In this document: positions 11,731 through 26,700 of the stretch, piece by piece | Numbering within the stretch: the first letter of the stretch is position 1 | Layout of the letters: every line of letters begins with the position of its first letter | Assembly (NCBI RefSeq): GCF_036373705.1 | Contig: NC_089869.1 | Coordinates: forward strand, 17,063,550-17,127,549 | Direction: 5' to 3' | Length of the DNA: 64,000 bases | DNA from: Amia ocellicauda | Taxonomy: Eukaryota > Chordata > Actinopteri > Amiiformes > Amiidae | Notes under the pieces: model-generated | What the model was told of the DNA's origin: nothing | Database searches by the model: none | What the model saw: only the letters and a program-made list of their open reading frames with translations | Made by a program: the position numbers and the translations under genes

Positions 11731-14700
11731 TCAGATGCCGAGCTTGTTAGCAATTGTCATTACCACCTTCAGGATGGGCATGAACGCGGAGATCTCGCTG
11801 AAGTTGCTGCTGCTGACAATCTGGGTGTGGACGGCCAGCGCCTGCTGATAGTCACGCATCTCGACGCAGCGGCCCACCTCGTGCAGCCCGGCAAGGATGT
11901 TCCCAGAGAGCTGGAGGACAGGAGGGAAGGAAAACAGGGGGAAGATAGAAGTTAGGAATGCTAATGAAGGAAGAAGCAGTCGAGGAACCATAGAATCATT
12001 TTAACAGGGAGCAAAAATGTGGCCATTTTAATTGCACATATAAAACAATTAATAAAGCGAAAAATAAACACTGACCGATTGCGCTCTCAGCTTGTCATAC
12101 AAGTACTCCAGGCGCTTTGAGGCATCATCAAGTTTCCTTTTTGTTTGCTGAAATATGAGAAAACATTTGGTTCATTGCATATCAAAATAATGTAGTGTGC
12201 TTTTTCCCCGTAAATTTGTAAATTTGTAATTCCCAGCTGTCAGTCTACTGCTGCACCAAGACCTCTCTCAGCAAACTCCTCCCCCTTGTACTCCTTGCCA
12301 ATCTTATCCAATTAAATCCTGAAAAAGTCTGAGGCTCCTCCCCCAATACGGGCATTTAGAATAATATGCAGAGGGAAATAATTTATCAATGCATAGGATT
12401 ATCAGTGAAAAATGTTGAGAGTCGAGAAAATAATAAATATAAAAACACATCTCTCTAAGTCTGAGCTCGAAACGTGAGTTTCATTCAACTTTACTTCAGT
12501 GCTCCACCTCCACTGTGAACATCGCAGACGTAATTTGCAAGACGTACCGGGTCTGCGGCGGCCAGCTGGCAGCGCTGCACCAGCCCATCGAAGGTGCTCT
12601 TCAGGACCAGGTGCTCGGGGGGGATCTCCCGCTTCTCAATCTTCTCCGCCGGCAGCTGATGAAGAGCCTACAGGAGAAGGTAACAGACTGGAAGTTCAGT
12701 GACTTCCTCACATGTAACAGACACCTTTCAAGTCAATCTTTAGAAAATCAATCTTATGCTGATTTGATATGGTTATGGATATTTTTCAAACTGAAATATT
12801 GTTTCAGGTTTCCAACACTTGCAAACATGACTTTAATCCCAGTTTTCCATTCACTCAGTCCTTTTCTATCCCAGCCATCATGACCTGCTGAGCTTCACGC
12901 CGATTCGGAAACTATAGGCAGATTTTACACGGGCTTTCAAGATTACAGTTTTCTATATGTAGTTCATTCTCATTCAGAAAATTCAGAAGATAATTTATTT
13001 CTGGATATAAAATTACACATTCTCCATTCTTAACAGTTCTAGAGTTAATTAACAAAGATATTTTTGTAAATTCTTAAAAGAAACAAAAGGTAAGAACAAA
13101 CACAACATTCTAAAATTCCACACTAATTTCGATATGACCCGGAACTGGTTAAACCCTGTTGTTTATAATTATTCCCACAGGGGAGTTTGCGCGCACCTGG
13201 ACCCCGGGCTCCTGCGGTGCACCTGGGGGGGCCTGGATGTGTTCTTGAGGTACCGAGGCCTGAGGCTGCAGTGTGTGCTGCTCCGCAGGAAACCCCATCA
13301 CCGGGGCCGTGATCGGAGCAGGGGGAGTGTAATTTTCCGGAAGCTGTGGAATAAAAGCAAACAAACTTTAGACTGTGGGAAGTGTGAACCAAGATGGGGT
13401 TTGAGCACTTCAAAAAGACAGTAGAATGTATGGTTGCTAAACTGTTCTGCAGTTCTGGACACCATCTTTAACTAATAAAACTATTAATTTCTTCCATTTT
13501 GTGGTGGACTGAAAGACTCTGATAGGTGCAAAAATACCATAAAATATGCATTATTTGTGAATTTGTGAAAGATACCTGATGCAGGCAAAATGCTCCATCA
13601 AAGCTGTTCCTAAGTGCATGAATATTAATTCAAAGTAACAGAACTACAATAAAAAAAACATTAAATTAATATTAAGAGTTACAAAAATCAGAAATATGAC
13701 AACAGCCTTACTATTTTTAACAAACGTTTGGCTTTGACTGGAATCTTTTACTTCACAAACTAAGTTGTCAAAAATATGCTTTAATTAGCCCTGGGCCTCA
13801 CCCTATGTGCACATGATGCTGCTACCAAACACTGCTGCAACACCATTAACCCATATAGTCAAGACCAATTCCTTTAGGGAGTGTAAGATGAAAGAAGATG
13901 ATTTTAATGATGAACTAATCTGGTTCTAGTGAGCAGGATCTGCAGTTAATACCATGCTTAGCTCAAACTTGTTTTGATCTCCAGGTTCATCCCAGTACAA
14001 TGGGGTCACTATTCTGTAGACAGTAACTGCTCAAACTGCTCAATTCATCACATATTACTTTAGACCAACACAGTAACTATGCAATCCTAAGACAATGCAG
14101 TACCTGTCCTGAACTATCTGCTTCCAGAACAGAGAGAAAGAAATATCTGCAACATGCACCAAAAAGGCAGCCTCATTATATACATGCATCTTATAAAGAC
14201 AATATTAAGTCTGCATTAAACTATTCTCAACTAAACCGGTCTTTTGAAATGTGTGTGTTATTCTTATTTCCTGTCTTATCCAGCTTAGCTGGGATTTGAT
14301 AGTAGGAGGTTGTGCAGCCTAACCCATGGTCAAATAGGTGAGCCAAGACTTGAAACACATAATCTCAAACTCGTCTCAACCTTTAACCTCTAGGCTGCAC
14401 TTCCTTCTTTGACAATCCAGACAAAAGAGGGGTCAGGAAATTAAGACTAGGCTTGCCATTTGCGATATGGGCTGTGGAAAATGTCAAAGATGCCTGAGAA
14501 TGATCTGAAGACAATGAGAGCTTCATGCACCCAACATCACAGAGCACTACTATTTATATTCTGTAAGAGTAAGGAAACCAGCACACTGTGATACATTTAA
14601 ATTACTCCCAAGAACTTTCATTGAATTTACATTAACATCACAAACCATAAACTTCCATGAAAACCTGCACTCTTTTTTTGAGTTGTTGCCGTTTTGTTTT

Positions 14701-17700
14701 TTGCAATTTATGACAGATACTTTATTAACCTTAACGGAGTTCAATAAATCCACCAAAAGATTACAGTGATAACGCATCTGGAGGCCGGTACTGGTTAAAA
14801 TATAGAATGAAGAATGACTCGATTCAAAGTTGCAAAGTCATAATTTTGGGTCTTATGACAGAGATGACACTAGATGCAAATGACTCAGATTCACTGAAGT
14901 GGTGAAAAATGTTAAGAAAACTAAAAACAAATGGTTCGAAGAATCACTGACTAATAGGATTTGTGGCTTAGCCCCTTCTGGACACACAACATCAAGAGGG
15001 GTCAGGGTCAACAACGATGTGAAGTAACACAGGGACCTTATATAATTTAATATATATGTTTTTAAATATATACCATTGGCCAAAAACATGCATTGATTTT
15101 TCATAATAGAATGGCATTGAGGAATTTCTGCAAATATTGTGGTGTAAAAATGGTACTTCGTTTCAAATAGAGCACCATATGAATCAATAAATTACTTCAA
15201 ATTTCTATTTTGATCACCTTTAACATGGTTGGCACAGACTAAACTTCCCCTCCATCTCAAAACAAACAAAAACAACGGAGGAAAATAAAGTAAATCCCAC
15301 TGTTCTCAACCAAACTGCTGTGGGTTGAATTCCAGGCACTATTTTCATTTATTCTTGTAACAGTGAGATTTAAATGAAAGCTGTTGAACTATCTAATAGT
15401 AATGTTTTCAGTTTCAAGCAGCAAGCCATTGGAGATTTACCACCTGGGAGCCTAATCTCATTAGATCGCAAGAAATCAAATGAGTCTAGGCTTGGCTGCA
15501 TTGCACAAGGAAACTCTCAACGCATTGAATGGGTCTTGCTGCTCAACAGGAGCTTCCTATCCTTAATCACACTTTGGACTGTAATGAGGTGCTAATAAAA
15601 ATGAAATTGAAAATGTAAAATAATTGTGTTTTGCCATTTTTCAGTGTTGAACTGAGAAATTAAACCGAATGAACACACACACACACATGACTATGCACTA
15701 CTTTACAGAGGTTTGTTTCTTTAGGGGGTTTGGTGCTGGTTACCTTCTTCTTTCTAGGTCCTGCTCTTACTGCAGGCGGATCATTCCAGCCTTCCTGAGA
15801 ACCTGCAGAAAATGAACACATTACTTAGGATCATGAAAATGTATTTGTCTTTTTTTTTTTTTTTTCTCAAGACAAATACCTCGTATGAAAAGCCGCCGGC
15901 AGCCAAAGCCAAATGTGTGTGCTTGTCGGAGTGCACAGTGCTCGGAGCCATATAGCCAGATTCATGCATACAAATCCTATTGTGTGGAACAGTAATATTC
16001 CATTGTTATATTTAAATCTTTCCTGGGGGTCTGCCAAGTCATGCCACTGCAATTTGGTCTTTCCAATTCAATCCAGGTGGTTAAAAGGTTTCATTTATGT
16101 AATATGGTTCTGGTCTCCAAGAGAAGCTTAGAAAAAGTTATATTAACATAGTTTAAAGCTCAATCAAACAGTTAATTGAAACAGGTTTCATTGACTTCTT
16201 GGATTTAGGATATAAATTGGATATTAACATTTTTGTAACTTCTTTAAGTCGATGCAATAAGAACTTCCAACGTTTGTCATCCACAGTTGGAAATTCTTAG
16301 TTTAAAGGGTAGTTATCAAATTAAGCAACTTGAGAACAGGTTTGCCATCTGTAAACATTAACCTGAAAATATTTAGAACTGTAAGAAAAGAACCAGACGT
16401 TAACTAATATTATGAACCTAAAACAAATCCTGTTAAAAATTTACACATTACACATCTTAAATTGTTAGTTAAGAACAAATTTGCAAACCTGCAACAAATA
16501 ATTTCTCCACAAGGGAAACTCAACTTACTAAGGTATTGTTTCTTCAGTCCATAAAATCTACTGCATAGTAGTGAATGTGAATTAAAGAAAGGTTTTTTCT
16601 AATAAAATGGAACGCTTCACTGAACTTTCATAAGAGATCATTGAAACAACTTATTGCATACTTATTGCGTATAAATGATTTGCACTGTAGAATGCACAAA
16701 GTGTTTTGAACATAAAAGAAACGAACATTATATAAAGAGTTCTGCACCAGGGTAAGTTAAATGTTTAACCAAACAAAACAAAATATATAAAAAGGATATG
16801 ATTACTATTACCATGGGCACAGCTGGACATTTTAATTCAACAACCTGTTATATGTTCCAGAATTTGTTAAACTACTATTATTCTAAAACATAATTAGTTG
16901 AACTTCAGCCTAAAAACCTAAATGTACCCAAATGTGGAGAAATCTGTGAAGTGTTAGAGATAATATTTAAAGCAAAATGTGAAAGGTAAATTATATTGCA
17001 GATACAGGTCCTTATTTATATATTGGCTAAAAGCAAAAGCACATTCTGTGAGCCAAACATTATCAGAGATACCAATAAGCATCTTTAAATGGGCATAAAT
17101 TAAGTCATGTGCTTGTTAGACCTTTCACAAGAGGTAGCAAAACACCAGTCAACTTATTGCTGAAGAGGGATCCTAGGGCAAGTTATTTCTAACAGTACAG
17201 AGACTAACTCTACTGCACAAGTCCTAGCTTAAGCATTATCCTGTCACCTTCATCATCACAATGGTATTCCAGCCATGGAAAGTATCCTGAAAATTAAACA
17301 ACAAGAAGATCTGTACAATGACTAAGAGAAACATTTCAGCAGACAGATACCTGGACTGAATATTAAAATGTATACTCTTAAAAATACACTCTATTTTACA
17401 AGATTCAGAATTTAGGGGAACATATGGGTTTTAAGAGTCAGTATTTGGATCATCTTTATAACCACCAATTTGGAATAGCCAATCCAACTCTCCACTGAAG
17501 GCAACATACACAAATCCTCAGAGATCTGCACCTCTGCTAATGTTGCTCTGCGATTCAGGAGCAGAAACATCAAGACTGTCCATACACACCCCTCACCAAT
17601 AATGCTGCAAACTTTGAGCACTGGGCAAGGTTGCAATCAGCAGAGGATTCCCTAGTGGCAATGAACTGAACACTGACTCCCTGGGAGCTGAAGTCAAACT

Positions 17701-20700
17701 GTTGCATAGCCCAGATGAACCTGGCACACTTCAGGGGATAGGCCCATCCAGAAAACACAGCAGAGGTTTCTACTACATGCATTACTAATTTTAATTTAAA
17801 CATTTCACCAAAATGAGTCACTAGCTTCTTAACGCTGTGTTTTACGAATGAGCAGCTGATTTAGGAGAGTTTGTTTTGCAATACAAGGCAGAGTAGGAAT
17901 GTAATAACATAATTAAAGGTTTGATGCAACTTGTATTAAAGGCCACTGTGTCCTAACCAACATTTGTCTCCCTTCCATTAAACAGATTTCTTTATTCTCC
18001 TTACCTGTGGGTGGAGGAGGAAGAGGAGCAGCCGAGAAGCTCTTGGAGGAAGGAGCTCCAGGGCCACCTTGTGGATATCCTGGTCCAAGGGGGTAGGGGG
18101 CAGATGGCTGTTGCAGTGGTTGCATAGACGCCTGATTCGCATGACCACCTGGAAATGGCATATAACTCGGCGCGTTGGTAGCAGGAGGCACGAAGTTCGT
18201 GTGTGGTACACCAGGGCTAGGCATTATGGGAAGGCCACCGGTGGCAGGGGGTCCAGTCAATGAGGGTCCCGAAAGCATAGAGGCTGGCATGCTGGGTTGG
18301 GTGGGAAAACCTGCTTGTCCACTGAGAGGCACTGCTGGCTGGTTGAACTGTTGAAGAGGGGGGAATCCTGAGAGAATAAAGGTATTGCTAGTTATTAAAC
18401 TGCCGACATGTCCGTGCCATTTCCATTGCGCTTCAACTATTTTTCCATGTTTACTGTGGTTCATACTTCAGAAGGACATTCTACCGACACCATAACCATC
18501 GTATGGGGATTTTTCATAGTCAAAATAATAATAAAAAAGTAAATGTAGATGAAGAGGCGTATTACCTGGAGCAGTAGCAGGATGCTGAGGGTATGACGGT
18601 CTTGGGGCGCGAGACAAGTTTGTTGGAGTGACATGAGGAACGGTGGAGTAAGAGTGTGGAGGCAGTGAGTCTGTGGGTGCCGGCTGAGGAGTGAAAACTG
18701 TGGGCATAGAAGGTGCCACACGAGGAGCAAAGTCGGGCTGGTATGGTCCCTGTAAAATACAACCACAACTCATTAAAACTGAAGAACACCCCGATACCAC
18801 AGTGTTCATACAAAACAGAGTCCAGATAAAGCTGGAGAAAAGGTTTAAACATCAGTATGCCACTGATGCCTTACCTGTTCGTGTGTCTTCTGGCTCGGGG
18901 CAGGAGCAGGAGCCCGGGGGGACGCCCCCACAGGGACTCTGGTGTAGGGGAAGGGAGGAGGCTGGTGACCCTCAACAGCTTCTCCCTGAGCGTGGAACAG
19001 CCGGTCCTGCAGCATCATGATCAAACGCTGCAAACGCAGAAAACTCATGGTAACCCAGCCCATTGGACACTATAGGGAATATGATATTTGACTGGGAGTG
19101 TTGGAACTTTATCTGTTCTGTAAATATGAAAGAGTATTGGGTTTATGGAATGTCCTACACTTATCCATTCTGCTCCTTCTGATACCTACCTGGTTTGAAC
19201 CACTGGGCAGATAGTTCATAGCTGCCGCAAGGTTCCCCTGTGCAGCCAGCAAACTGGCATAGTGGAAGAGTTTATCAGCCAGCAGGGGGCTCTGCGCCGC
19301 AACCTCCCCACCACGAACCCGCTCAATCGACTTGCGCAAAATCATCACCTTCTCCACAAGGTCCTGGGCACCAGAGACAACAAATATGACTTTAAATACA
19401 TGTGTAATTACTATAACTATTAAAAAAAAACATTTAAAAAAAGTATATAATGGTCTAATGAATAATTTCACTAAGTATCATAATACTTAAATTTTTTGAT
19501 AGAAGTCACAGATTTTTCATGGCAGTTTTCAATTAACTTGAATATAACTTAATATATCTATATCAACTTTATTAAACTAAATGAATCACTGAAGATACAC
19601 TAAGCAACAAAACTGGTGCACTTTCAGGAAGCACAATAGAACAGCTCTGTGCAACTACAGCCACAGCGATCCTCACTCCATCAGGGGGTACGCACCTCTA
19701 AAGCCAGGGGAGAGGAGGAGTCGTGTTTAAGTACCCAGCACTCCACCAGCTTCTCAATGTTCCCAGAGCAGATGTAACACAGACAGGCCTTTAGACAGTG
19801 TTTGTCCTCGCCTTCAAGTTCCAGGCGAGCCCCTAGTGTATCTGAGAGTGAAGGGACAAAGGGATCCTATTAAATAGCAATATGCATCTGCCATTTTAAT
19901 ATATAAGCATATACAGAACCTGAGAACCTAAAGAACAATCAAAATGGCCCCTCCAAGGCCAATCAAAATAGACTCTGTCACAGCGCATGACTTTCAGAAA
20001 CATTTCAGTATGATGCAGAACAAAATGATCTTTCACCTAAATCCCCCACTTGAACTCTCATGCTCATTAATGTCACTTTGTCCTCAGATGGAAGTAAAAG
20101 CAGTGGCAATCAACTGACCAGATATCGTGTGTGAACTTTTACACTGATAACAGTTTTGGACCTACTGTTAAAAAAACACAGCTGCAGACACATCTAAAAG
20201 ACGAATGATCTCATCATTGACTTTTGCCCTATTTACGTGAAAATTTTTGACCCAATAATCAACCCTAGGCTACAGATGCAGAAGTGTATTTGTAACATGT
20301 TACTATTTTTATTAAATCTTGTTTTGCTTGCAGGTTCTCTTATATGGAGCTGTTGCTCACCAAATGTGTGTAATTTCTGAATAAATTATTGTTGAATAAT
20401 GGTCAAATTCAGAGTTAGAGAGACATACTACAGAACTGCCCTCTGTGTGCGCCCTACAGCTGTAAAAAAGACAACATATCGAGGTAGAGAGTATTTTCGC
20501 TCCCAGATATTGTCACATGTTTAAATGTAAATCTTGAAGTTAGCTATTCCAATAGGATAGGATTATTGAAACCATACTCCAGTATGTACGCCTTTTCCAC
20601 CTTGATAAAAACCATTTTGTAACACTTCCGATTAATGCAAAGCATAGCTATGAAATGCTATTTCAGCTGTGGCACTGTAACACAAAAATACTACGTCAAA

Positions 20701-23700
20701 TACAACACAATGTAACGAATCTTAATGTTGATCAATCTCTTACCACACAACCTTGAGAACTCCTCAGGACGAGCATAGGTTAGGAGTGCGGCCAACGCTT
20801 CCTTCCAGTTCTCCAGATCACACGACTGCACAATGTCCGTCCAGTTCTGGGTGACTATGGAAGATATGAGCTGCAGAACCAAATCATGTGAAAGCTTTTT
20901 CATTTTTGAGAAAGAGGAGTGCACAATAATGTAAACCGTTTGATGAACAGCATTCCCTCAGGAAATCTCTTAAAATCGCATGGAAATTAAAAATCAAGAA
21001 CGCATCACAATTCTGCACACAAAAAAAAAAATCCATTACATATAACCGAAATAAGATGCCAATAAGACAGATTTGTTTGGATGGATGTAGATCGAGGAAT
21101 CAATGCATTCTTTTACACCAGCAGCTAAACAACACTTTTAAATATATATTAAAAAGCTTGTGCATTTACCATTGAAATGTTGGATCTGTGCTTGTCCAGA
21201 TATCTCTGCTGGGTCTTCTTTAGTAGCTCCTCTCCCCCGCTGACAGCAAGGAGGATGGCCTCGGCAAACCGACCGTCATTCAGACACAGATCCACAGCTC
21301 CTTCAAAGTTACCCACCAGAAGAGCCTGACTGATCAGACCATCGGTGTCTGAATAAAAAGAACAGACAATTAAAGGTAATAATAATTAAAAAAAAAAAAA
21401 CAAAAAAAAAAACATTGACTTGCATTGATATTACTTAAGCTGGTTTTATCAATAGAAAAAGGTCACTGCCACCATAAGTACTTCAGAGATCTCAGCCTGC
21501 GAGTTACCTGGAGTGACAGGAATCTGAAATGTGGGTTTGTCATTGGGTAGATTACTGAAGAACTCTGATGGTGATGAAGAGGAGGGGGTGGATGAAGTGT
21601 CTCCTGCAGCACTGGACTCATCTGACCTCTGTACAATGGGAAGTACAAGGTAAGTTTTCTTTCACTCTGTAAACTATTACACAAACTACTGAAGGAGCAC
21701 AAAGCATGATAAAAGCAAGGCAAGATTAACTAAATATGACAACAAGCATCAGTACAAATTGTGAAGTGAACAAATACAATTAATATATTTTAAATAAAAC
21801 ATCCCAGATTAGTCGAACACTGAAGCACTAAAACCTGAGGTATTAATTGATTCCAGTTACTCTATTTTATTTGAATAATGTTTTACTAAATCAGGAGATG
21901 CCGAAAGAGCATTAAGCCTGACCTGAGCAGAGAGCACCTGCATCTTTTCTGCAAGATCGTTGGCATCAACACCGTGTCCATTAGGCCGGAAGGACTTCCC
22001 TAATCCTGAGGAGATCTGTAACAAATATGAGCGTAGTAAGCAACTGCCTCTAGAGAAACACATCCAACAAATGATGACCACCATAGTGACCTACAAGAAC
22101 AAACCAGGACATCCAGGACTATCCCTAGCACAAATATACTTGATTATAGCTGGTGACATAAAATATCTATTCTGGAAGGAGAAAAACACCTATTGAAAAT
22201 AACAAATATTACATTATTTTACCTTTTTCTCAAGTTCTTCTTTACTGAATCCCAAGAGTCTTAGAAACTTAATGCGGGCATCGTCGTCAAAGTTCACCTA
22301 GAAAAAAGTAAAATGAATTTCTACTGCAAAATTAAAGCAAACCATCATTTAAACCTTAAGTTTAATCAATAAAACAGGCTGACGCAGAGCACTGCATCTA
22401 CAGGCACCAAGTCATACTTTTTGTTAAAATAGTTAAAATGGTGAGACAGCGAAGCCTAGTGGTTAAACATGATACTGTAGTTCATGGTATTATTTTCTAG
22501 AGTCATTACTAGTCAATTTATGATTGATATAAATGCATTTCTAAATTAAATTAAAATAAATCCTAAATATGTTTTTCATAATAAAAAAGAGAAAAAAAAA
22601 GCTCGGGATCCCATTAATGTAAACTCAAAACAGTATTACTGAGTGAGATTCCTACCTTCAGGAAGCTCCATATGTTCTGCTCACAATCTGTTGGCGCATT
22701 GTGAATTTTGGACTGGCAGTAGCTGGAGTAACTACCAGATTGCAAAGCTGCCTGCAGTTCACTGGAGCGCTGGAGGAATTCTGTCTCTGTGGTCACCTGG
22801 CTGACAAAGACAGGCCTGGGAACGGGCTGAGGCACCTGCTGCTGCTGCTGCTGCTGCGGAGGTCTGGGATTCGCAAACGTAACCAATTTCCCTCCAAACT
22901 GCAAACAAATAGGAAAGCATCTGCGTAAGGCTGGGCCGTGTTACCATTCAACATCACGTTATAATTCCCTTGGTAATAAACAGTCAATCATTCAAACGAT
23001 ATGCATTTAATTTTGTATCTTAATTCAAAACTGTAGAATATTTACAATTAATATTAAAAGACTATATCTTTAAAAGTCTATTTATTATTTGCACTTTATA
23101 CTTAAAAGTCACAACACATGTGGTCACTCACAGCGAACGATGCCCCCACAGGTCTCCGGATCCACTTGGGTGGCTTCTTCAGGGGCAGAACCACAGTGGT
23201 ATGGGCCACCGTCTGAGGGACCTGCAGTGGAGGCAGGGACTGGCCCGTCCCGAAGGGGTCCATTGTGTCAAAGGAGGACGAGATCTGAGCACGACATTTG
23301 ACACGGAAATGAGAAAACTGTATCATACTATAAAATGAGCTGTTCCAAATCACACATCAATGGAGGAAGGAGAAGACTAAGCATGAGGAAATGTGGTTAC
23401 AAGACTTGAGGCTGGGTAATAGATCTCCCACTAAAACACACTTGTGTGCATTGATTTAAAGAACATGTGAAGTTGCATGTCATGTACACATCTAGAACAA
23501 TACTTTATGTCTCCAGTTATGGCTTAGTCTTTTGGCTTGACTGGAAACAAGTAGGTTACTTCGGTTGTAGGGCAACATCAGAACCAGAGGACCTTCTGGG
23601 CAATTTTTGTCAATACAAAAAGAAGTGAGTTCACTGGAGAAGAATGCCCTGAAACTGCAGAAACCACACACTTTAAAACTCAGATCTTCTCAAAATACTA

Positions 23701-26700
23701 TTACAGAGATGGTGAAATCCACACAAACCTTATCAGCGCTGAAGTGCTGCTGAGCCTCCAGACTTCCTCCCATGACGGAGTAAACACTGATGCGCCCATC
23801 GAACGCAGCAGCAGAGAGCAGGGCTGGATTCCTGGGACACCACTGAACATCAAAACACCACTGGCTACTGGTTGGCAACTCATAAATCACCTGAAACAAA
23901 GCACAGATGTGAAGTATTTTATTTACGTAACTTAACCATTCTGTCAGTGACCTTTCCTTCAGCATTCAATAAGCATGATAACATATCAAAGCACAGCAGG
24001 CCTACCTCTCCGGTGCCTGGGTTCCAGCACAAGATCCGGTTGTCTTTGGCACTGCTAAGGAGCAGCTCTGGGTCAGCTTGGCTCCAGGATATGGACAGAA
24101 TCCCCCTGAATTGGGAACCATAGCAAAACAATTTGTTGGGGAAGATGCATCATTTTATGTATGATGTAAGGTTACTTTATAACTTAATTGATTGTTATAC
24201 CAATGTTTACGACACTTCCCATAAAACCATGCCCATCCGAACAATGCACTATTATAATATTCATGTAAAGAATTAAAGTGATGTGCAATACTGCAATAAA
24301 CGGTCAAGCAATACAGGTCTTCTCTGCATTTGGTGAAAATGTTTTTCAGGTGAAGTACAAAGGTAACCAGTTCTATATGAAATGAATAATAATTTGCTCA
24401 TTTGTCTGACAAAGTATTGAATTCCCCCTTACCTTGTATGGTTCTCCAGAACTTTAAGAGGGGAGGTAGCAAACCGTAGATCCCACATCTGAATAACTGG
24501 CAAACGGTCATCTTCAGAAGCCAGCACCAACTGAGTAGCCACCTCGGGGTGCCACAGCATCCCAGAGCAATGCATCTATGGATTAACGTACATTAATTAG
24601 GGCATTGCACATAATCAGGAGCAGAACAGGGAACACTTACATCTTAGATTTACAAAAAATGTAAATTTGTATAATGGGGTACATGCGAAACAATGCTCTG
24701 GACTAGTAAAACAACCAGCACTTTGAAATAATTTATGTTTGGCTGCATCTTTGGTAGAACCCAGCATATCAAAATGAATGTTTACCTAATCAAAAGGATA
24801 CCATCTACATATAATAAATAATCTACGAAGACTCACCCTGTTGCTATGATCACTGATTTTAATGATGGGTTCATTTTTCCTCAGGTCCCAAACCACAGCT
24901 TTGCCACTGGGGTGGGCTGAAGCCAGGATGTGCTGCACTTGCCTATTCCAGGCAACAACACTGATGTCCTCTAGAGGCTGAAATATTTGATAAAACAGAG
25001 GTTAAGAGTGATGAAAATAACATGCCTTCTTGTTAGTACTTCACGCACACCATCATTAGCCCTTGAAGAAAGACATTCCCAATACAAATGTCAATGACCA
25101 ACATCAATAATGTAACTTTAACTTGCCTTAAAAAGACTGACGTAAGACCAGAGAAACAGCCTAATGGATTTTAGTATAAGCAACATAAGATACATAATTA
25201 ATAACTTCCAAGAGAAACTATGAGTTGAGCAAGTCATGAAAAAAAAAGCCATTCAAGATTCAGCAAAAATTAATCTAGCTACACAATTATTACAGTCAAA
25301 CATTTTAAAGAATAAAAACACATCTGTTTTATCTTGACCAACATTACCATTTTCTAAACGAATGCATAGAAACTGTAGAACTATCGCAGCAGCTAAAATA
25401 TTCCACTCAAGGAGACCGGCTGAACCATGTGTCCGAGACATGCTTGATTTATTCAGTGACACCAAAGTTACCAGGGGAGAACAGGGTTACTATCCCCATG
25501 AAACCACACAGCCAGAATGCAGCGTGCACCAACCACTCACACACGCAGACCCCGTTCACTGAATTAACCGTTCTGCTGTTCTTACCTCACAGAGCTATAA
25601 AGTAAAGAATCAGAAATATTTTTTTAAACAAAGGGTTTAAATGGCACACAATTCCCATGATTTTAGTTAATCTGCATAAAATAAAATAGAGAGGTTTGGT
25701 ACATTTCATTCAGATTACCAAGTGATCTACATTTCAATATGTGCTTGTATATGCATCATATGTATATAACATAATATGTGAAATCACTAGATACAAATCA
25801 AACCATTCACTCTAAACAATACCATAGTTCAGAAATTCATCGTTTTTATTTTTACATGAAAATAACTTGGACATTTTTTTTAAAGAATAGTTTTTCAATT
25901 ACTATCTACACAGAATGTAAAAAATACATTTGAAAATATTGTAACAAAATAATTAATTTCTCTAAAACAAAACCTTTAAGTTTCAAATCAAATTCTATAG
26001 CTAAAATGACCTAGTCACAAATAACAAATGCATTCTTAAAGATGCATAATGCAAAGTACTTTACCTGTGATTTTGTCCCTGGAGTCATTGGATTGTTAAA
26101 ATTGTTCAAGTCCCAGATATAGATCTCTGAATCATTTGCCCCTGATGCCAAAAGGTTACTCTGTAATAATTTAAAAAGTTAGTCTTTATGGGAACACCAT
26201 AATCCAGAACAGGGAAAGGAGAAATCAAATTTGTGCATCAATATGCGACTCATTCAGTCCACAGCTACAATATACTCTCCGCACCTCACATGCTATACTT
26301 GAAATGAGGTGAGCAACAAAATACTAGTGAATAAATATAAATGATCCCAAAGAACTAAAAAGCATTAAGAATAAATGGTTCATGCAGCTTAGCTGGAAAC
26401 CCACCTGAAAAGGGTTGAAGTCCAGGGCCCGGACTGGGCCGCTGTGTTTCTCAGACTGCCCTACGATGGCTTCTTTTCCTGATGCCAATATCTCCTCTGG
26501 ACTGTAAACAGTGACAGCACCATTCTCACCGCCCCCCACGAGCCGTCCGGCTGAGCCATCTTCCCCCAGTCCAAAATTCACCCAGATTAGGCTGTGAAAT
26601 CTAGGGAAGAAACATATCCACACATATGAACAACATGACTTCAAAAACATTAGCAGACTGTTTACAAAAATGTATATTCACTTAATGTTTGCTGGACTAA

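Larger units (their letters stand above)
13197..18749 (-). other. sec31b: sec31b proline-rich region (residues about 836-1086)
   Basis: Exons 19-22 encode a Pro/Gly/Ala-rich disordered segment, which in Sec31 binds and stimulates the Sec23-Sar1 GTPase. The WNDPP motif in exon 21 (15744-15802) matches the family's active fragment around the conserved Trp-Asn pair. It is followed by a Lys-rich run and [11 protein letters not shown]. Confidence 0.85.
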
